Assembly (NCBI RefSeq): GCF_007558865.1
Contig: NZ_VLPK01000001.1
Location: 558,001 to 622,000, forward strand
Source of the DNA: Mucilaginibacter corticis
GTDB taxonomy: Bacteria > Bacteroidota > Bacteroidia > Sphingobacteriales > Sphingobacteriaceae
Direction of reading: 5' to 3'
Length of the DNA: 64,000 bases
The notes below the pieces were generated by a model that was not told the DNA's origin, did not search any database, and worked only from the letters and a program-made list of their open reading frames with translations. The translations under genes and the position numbers were made by a program. Positions 61,435 to 64,000 of this stretch are shown here, in pieces. The number at the start of each line of letters is the position of its first letter. Within the stretch, counting starts at the first letter, position 1.

Positions 61435-62460
61435 ATGAACAGCAAACTAATAACTCTCGGAATTATGCTATTGGTATCAAGCATGGCATTCGCACAAAAT
61501 GTTACAGTTACCCCGTCAGCAAATAATAAAAAAGTGGATATCGCCATAGGCGGCAAACCGTTCACCAGCTTTTTATACCCGGATAATTTAGAAAAACCTG
61601 TTTTGTACCCTATTCGCGATGCCGCCGGCACTGTGGTTACCCGCAGTTTTCCGCTGGATAAGCGCGACGGTGACCCTACCGACCATCCGCATCATATCGG
61701 CCTGTGGTTTAATTACGAGAATGTTAACGGGCTTGATTTCTGGAACAACAGTTATGCTATCCCCGCCGCTAAAAAGAGCGGCTACGGCTGGATAAAAACC
61801 GATAAGGTATTAGAAACTAAAAGCGGCAAAACCGGGTTGTTAGCTTACCATGCCAACTGGACAAACCAAGCCAACGATGTGCTATTAGAAGAGACCACCC
61901 AATTTGAATTTAGCGGCACGGCTAATCAACGCATCATAGACCGCACCACTACCCTGAAAGCAAATACCGATGTAAAGTTTAACGATGCCAAAGACGGCAT
62001 GCTTGGCCTGCGCTTGGCGCATGAGCTGCAGATCCCCACCAAAGAGGATCAGAAATTCACCGACGATAAGGGCATTGTAACCGTTGTAAAAGGCGGTACT
62101 GATAACCTGGCCAATGGCAACTATTTAACCAGCGCCGGCAAAACCGGCGACGATGCCTGGAGCACCCGCGGCGTTTGGTGCAAGGTATATGGTAAAATAG
62201 GCGCAGATTCGGTGAGTGTCGCTATTATCGATCACCCTAAAAACCCTAATTACCCTACCTTTTGGCATGCTCGGGGGTATGGGCTTTTTGCAGCCAATCC
62301 ACTGGGCGAAAAGATCTTTACCAATGGTAAATCCGAAAAAAACTTTATGTTGAAAAAGGGCGAATCTGTTACTTTTAAATACCGCATCGTGATCAATAAT
62401 AGCAGCACACCATCGGCTGGTCAGCTAAATAAAGAAGCTACCGAATTTGCTAAGAAATAA
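61435..62460 (+). CDS. DUF6807/PmoA-family secreted protein
   Basis: Exported protein of 341 aa with a signal peptide (LGIMLLVSSMAFAQ). The core has the DUF6807 (PmoA-like) pattern: SFLYPDNLEKPVLYPIRD, the histidine cluster DPTDHPHHIGLWFNYENV (about residues 80-97), LGLRLAHELQIP and IIDHPKNPNYPTFWHARGYG. The name PmoA does not mean methane oxidation here. It typically occurs beside Gfo/Idh oxidoreductases in sugar-degrading loci, as it does in this window. Confidence 0.87.
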   Translation: MNSKLITLGIMLLVSSMAFAQNVTVTPSANNKKVDIAIGGKPFTSFLYPDNLEKPVLYPIRDAAGTVVTRSFPLDKRDGDPTDHPHHIGLWFNYENVNGLDFWNNSYAIPAAKKSGYGWIKTDKVLETKSGKTGLLAYHANWTNQANDVLLEETTQFEFSGTANQRIIDRTTTLKANTDVKFNDAKDGMLGLRLAHELQIPTKEDQKFTDDKGIVTVVKGGTDNLANGNYLTSAGKTGDDAWSTRGVWCKVYGKIGADSVSVAIIDHPKNPNYPTFWHARGYGLFAANPLGEKIFTNGKSEKNFMLKKGESVTFKYRIVINNSSTPSAGQLNKEATEFAKK

Positions 62461-62467
62461 TAAATAT

Positions 62468-63010
62468 ATGTCTACAATTATATTAAAGAAATTGTGGCTG
62501 TGCGTAATACTATTAACATTCACAGTTTATGCGCATGCACAACACAAATTAGACGAAATACCTTTATTAAAAGTTGAAGATTACAAAGGTAAAATTCCGG
62601 AAAATGCGCCTTTCCCTATTTATACAAATTCAAGGGTGTATTTCAGGATAGATACTGTAATACAAAAGGATCCTCATCAATTCCAGGTTGGTATTAAAAC
62701 AAAGGTAGAAATGTATCAACCCGGTAGCTTTTGGAATACAGCGCTTGTACCTGAAAACACAGTACAACGCATGTTAAAGCACGAACAGGGTCATGTTTAC
62801 ATTGCATACATTGCTGCTAACCTAATAGAAAAAGAAATGCTGACATTTACCTTTACGGATAACTGGCGAACTGAGGTTGGGCAAAAGTTCCATGAATTGA
62901 CTCAGAAGTACGGTAAAATGGATGGCGACTATGATAATGAAACCATGCATAGCAGAGATCTTGCCGAACAGGAGAAGTGGAATAAAAAATTAGTGAATAT
63001 GCTAAAATAA
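62468..63010 (+). CDS. DUF922-like secreted zinc protease
   Basis: Protein of 180 aa from the ATG at 62468 (an upstream TTG overlaps the previous gene). A signal peptide (LWLCVILLTFTVYAHAQ) is followed by a small peptidase-like domain with the HExxH motif MLKHEQGHVYIAYIAANLIE. The C-terminal helices are charged (HSRDLAEQEKWNKKLVNML). DUF922 proteins are putative metallopeptidases. It starts 7 bases after the DUF6807 gene, so it may be read through. Confidence 0.78.
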   Translation: MSTIILKKLWLCVILLTFTVYAHAQHKLDEIPLLKVEDYKGKIPENAPFPIYTNSRVYFRIDTVIQKDPHQFQVGIKTKVEMYQPGSFWNTALVPENTVQRMLKHEQGHVYIAYIAANLIEKEMLTFTFTDNWRTEVGQKFHELTQKYGKMDGDYDNETMHSRDLAEQEKWNKKLVNMLK

Positions 63011-63016
63011 TTCTCT

Positions 63017-63679
63017 TTAATCTTTAGCCAACTCCCTGATATCCTCAATCTCCAAAACAGATTTAGCATATCCTTTGGTAACGCAATTGATCATGGCCTG
63101 CCCCACTTCGTTTAATGTAAGCGTAGATTTTGGCGCAAAGAAATGTACCACCGGGTACAGCCAGATAAACCAGCGATAAGTACCTTTCAGGCTTTGCTGT
63201 GCGTCTACAGGTTTCATAATACCGGGGCGAAAAGCATAGGCTTTTTTAAAGGGCAATTTGAACAAAGCATTTTCGGTACGACCCTTTACACGTGCCCACA
63301 TGGTCGATCCTTGTTCGGTACTGTCTGTACTGCTGCCCGATACATAGGTAAATACCATATCAGGATTTAAGCCCGCGACAGTTTGCGCGAAGCTGAGGGT
63401 GACATCATAAGTGAGATGAGTATATTCAGGTTCTTTCTTACCTACAGAAGTTACACCCGCGCAAAAGAAACAAGCATCATAACCTTTAAGCTGATTGGTT
63501 ACTTTAGTCAGATCCATAAAATCGGGTACCAGCAGTTCTTTTAGCTTAGGATGCTGCCTGTCGTAATGTTTGCGGTTTACTATCAGCACCTGTTCTACAT
63601 CCGGGTTATCCAGGCAATGCAGCAGTACGCCTTCGCCTACCATACCTGTGGCCCCTGTAATAATTACTTTAATTTTCAT
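63017..63679 (-). CDS. NAD(P)-binding Rossmann-fold protein
   Basis: Atypical SDR of 220 aa: VIITGATGMVGEGVLLHCLD (cofactor motif, about 5-24), VLIVNRKHYDRQHPKLKELL, CFFCAGVTSVGKKEPEYTHL and YVSGSSTDSTEQGSTMWARV. It matches small NAD-dependent epimerase/dehydratase-like proteins with unknown substrate. The C-terminus lacks a full substrate domain. It converges on the DUF922 gene with 6 bases between stops. Confidence 0.87.
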   Translation of the reverse strand: MKIKVIITGATGMVGEGVLLHCLDNPDVEQVLIVNRKHYDRQHPKLKELLVPDFMDLTKVTNQLKGYDACFFCAGVTSVGKKEPEYTHLTYDVTLSFAQTVAGLNPDMVFTYVSGSSTDSTEQGSTMWARVKGRTENALFKLPFKKAYAFRPGIMKPVDAQQSLKGTYRWFIWLYPVVHFFAPKSTLTLNEVGQAMINCVTKGYAKSVLEIEDIRELAKD

Positions 63680-63787
63680 GATCTCTTGTTATAAGTCGCG
63701 CGTCTTTATTTAGGTAGACGATCAGCTATATAAAACATTTTAAATTATTTTGTTTGCGTCATAATTTCGGCACATCCTAATTTAGTG

Positions 63788-64000
63788 ATGGGCAATACCA
63801 TTTGTTGCCTACCTTTGCCGCTTCTAACACACACCGCTTTGAAAAACGCTAAAACCGGTTTTTGGTTCGTGGTATTTACCACCAGTCTGGCCTTCGTGGT
63901 ATCGCAACTGGATGTCTCTATTGTTAATGTTGCTTTGCCGCAAATAGGCCGGGCCTTTACCGCGGGTATCAGCACGTTGCAATGGATAGTTGATGCGTAC
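63788..64000 (+). CDS. DHA2-type MFS exporter, 5' part only
   Basis: The frame is open from the ATG at 63788 to the right edge (71 codons, no stop). After a short basic lead it has the first membrane helix GFWFVVFTTSLAFVVSQLDV and the DHA2 signature LDVSIVNVALPQIG, followed by LQWIVDAY. This is the conserved start of 14-helix drug/proton antiporters (EmrB/QacA). Everything past the first helix is beyond the window. Confidence 0.87.
   Translation, partial: MGNTICCLPLPLLTHTALKNAKTGFWFVVFTTSLAFVVSQLDVSIVNVALPQIGRAFTAGISTLQWIVDAY

Noticed and set aside
63745..63975. 76-codon minus-strand frame at the right edge
   Set aside because: It is antisense to the plus-strand MFS start, which carries a recognisable DHA2 motif.

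Overview
The window is bacterial chromosome from a Bacteroidota member, most probably a Sphingobacteriaceae relative of Mucilaginibacter or Pedobacter. The pointers are Bacteroidota-type -7 promoter boxes (TAnnTTTG), a Bacteroidota sdhCAB operon with a five-helix cytochrome b subunit, a DPP IV-type S9 peptidase, a SusC-like receptor with an N-terminal carboxypeptidase-regulatory domain, DUF6807 and DUF4369 proteins, and several families of short palindromic interspersed repeats of the kind common in these genomes. The genus is an inference. No rRNA, tRNA, CRISPR array or insertion sequence was seen.

1-21.4 kb (minus strand): one long capsule or exopolysaccharide locus, visibly richer in A+T than the rest. 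In order of transcription it encodes Wza export lipoprotein, Wzc tyrosine autokinase, a secreted DUF4091/GH-like protein, a UDP-HexNAc dehydrogenase, Wzx flippase, glycosyltransferase, hexapeptide acyltransferase, Wzy-like polymerase, glycosyltransferase, a UDP-L-FucNAc set (FnlA, an extra cupin, FnlB, FnlC) with a WbuB-like transferase, and a UDP-diacetylbacillosamine set (PglC, PglD, PglE and a PglF-like dehydratase cut by the left edge). Together these describe a Wzx/Wzy-dependent polymer built on a bacillosamine-type first sugar and containing L-FucNAc and a uronic acid.

21.4-34.2 kb (minus): a GH31 glucosidase, a small lipoprotein, and a complete eboABCDEF cluster in canonical order, preceded by a TMEM220-family membrane protein and interrupted by two repeat-like elements. 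Then comes a CLC-F type fluoride antiporter with a clear fluoride riboswitch in its leader.

34.2-47 kb: mixed housekeeping genes. These are a methyltransferase-like protein, a TonB-dependent receptor with a DUF6660-like partner, an SDR and an aldo/keto reductase opposite an AraC regulator, a GT2/DUF2304 pair, DPP IV, an orphan ExbD, PdeM phosphoesterase, and a TlpA-like lipoprotein lacking its redox cysteines.

47-54 kb: sdhCAB plus a small DUF7336-like gene and a strong terminator, followed by a repeat-rich patch. The patch holds a 42-bp tandem repeat, a RelE/YafQ toxin-antitoxin pair bracketed by a 23-bp direct repeat, and a degenerate second copy of the 3' end of sdhB with its terminator. 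Small hypothetical genes and two methyltransferases follow.

54-64 kb: a secreted esterase/SMP-30 fusion, an exported methyltransferase-like protein, an MtfA-like peptidase, a sulfatase, a Gfo/Idh/MocA oxidoreductase and a DUF6807 protein (the last three look like a carbohydrate-use set), a DUF922 protease, an NAD(P)-binding protein, and the start of a DHA2-type MFS exporter cut by the right edge.
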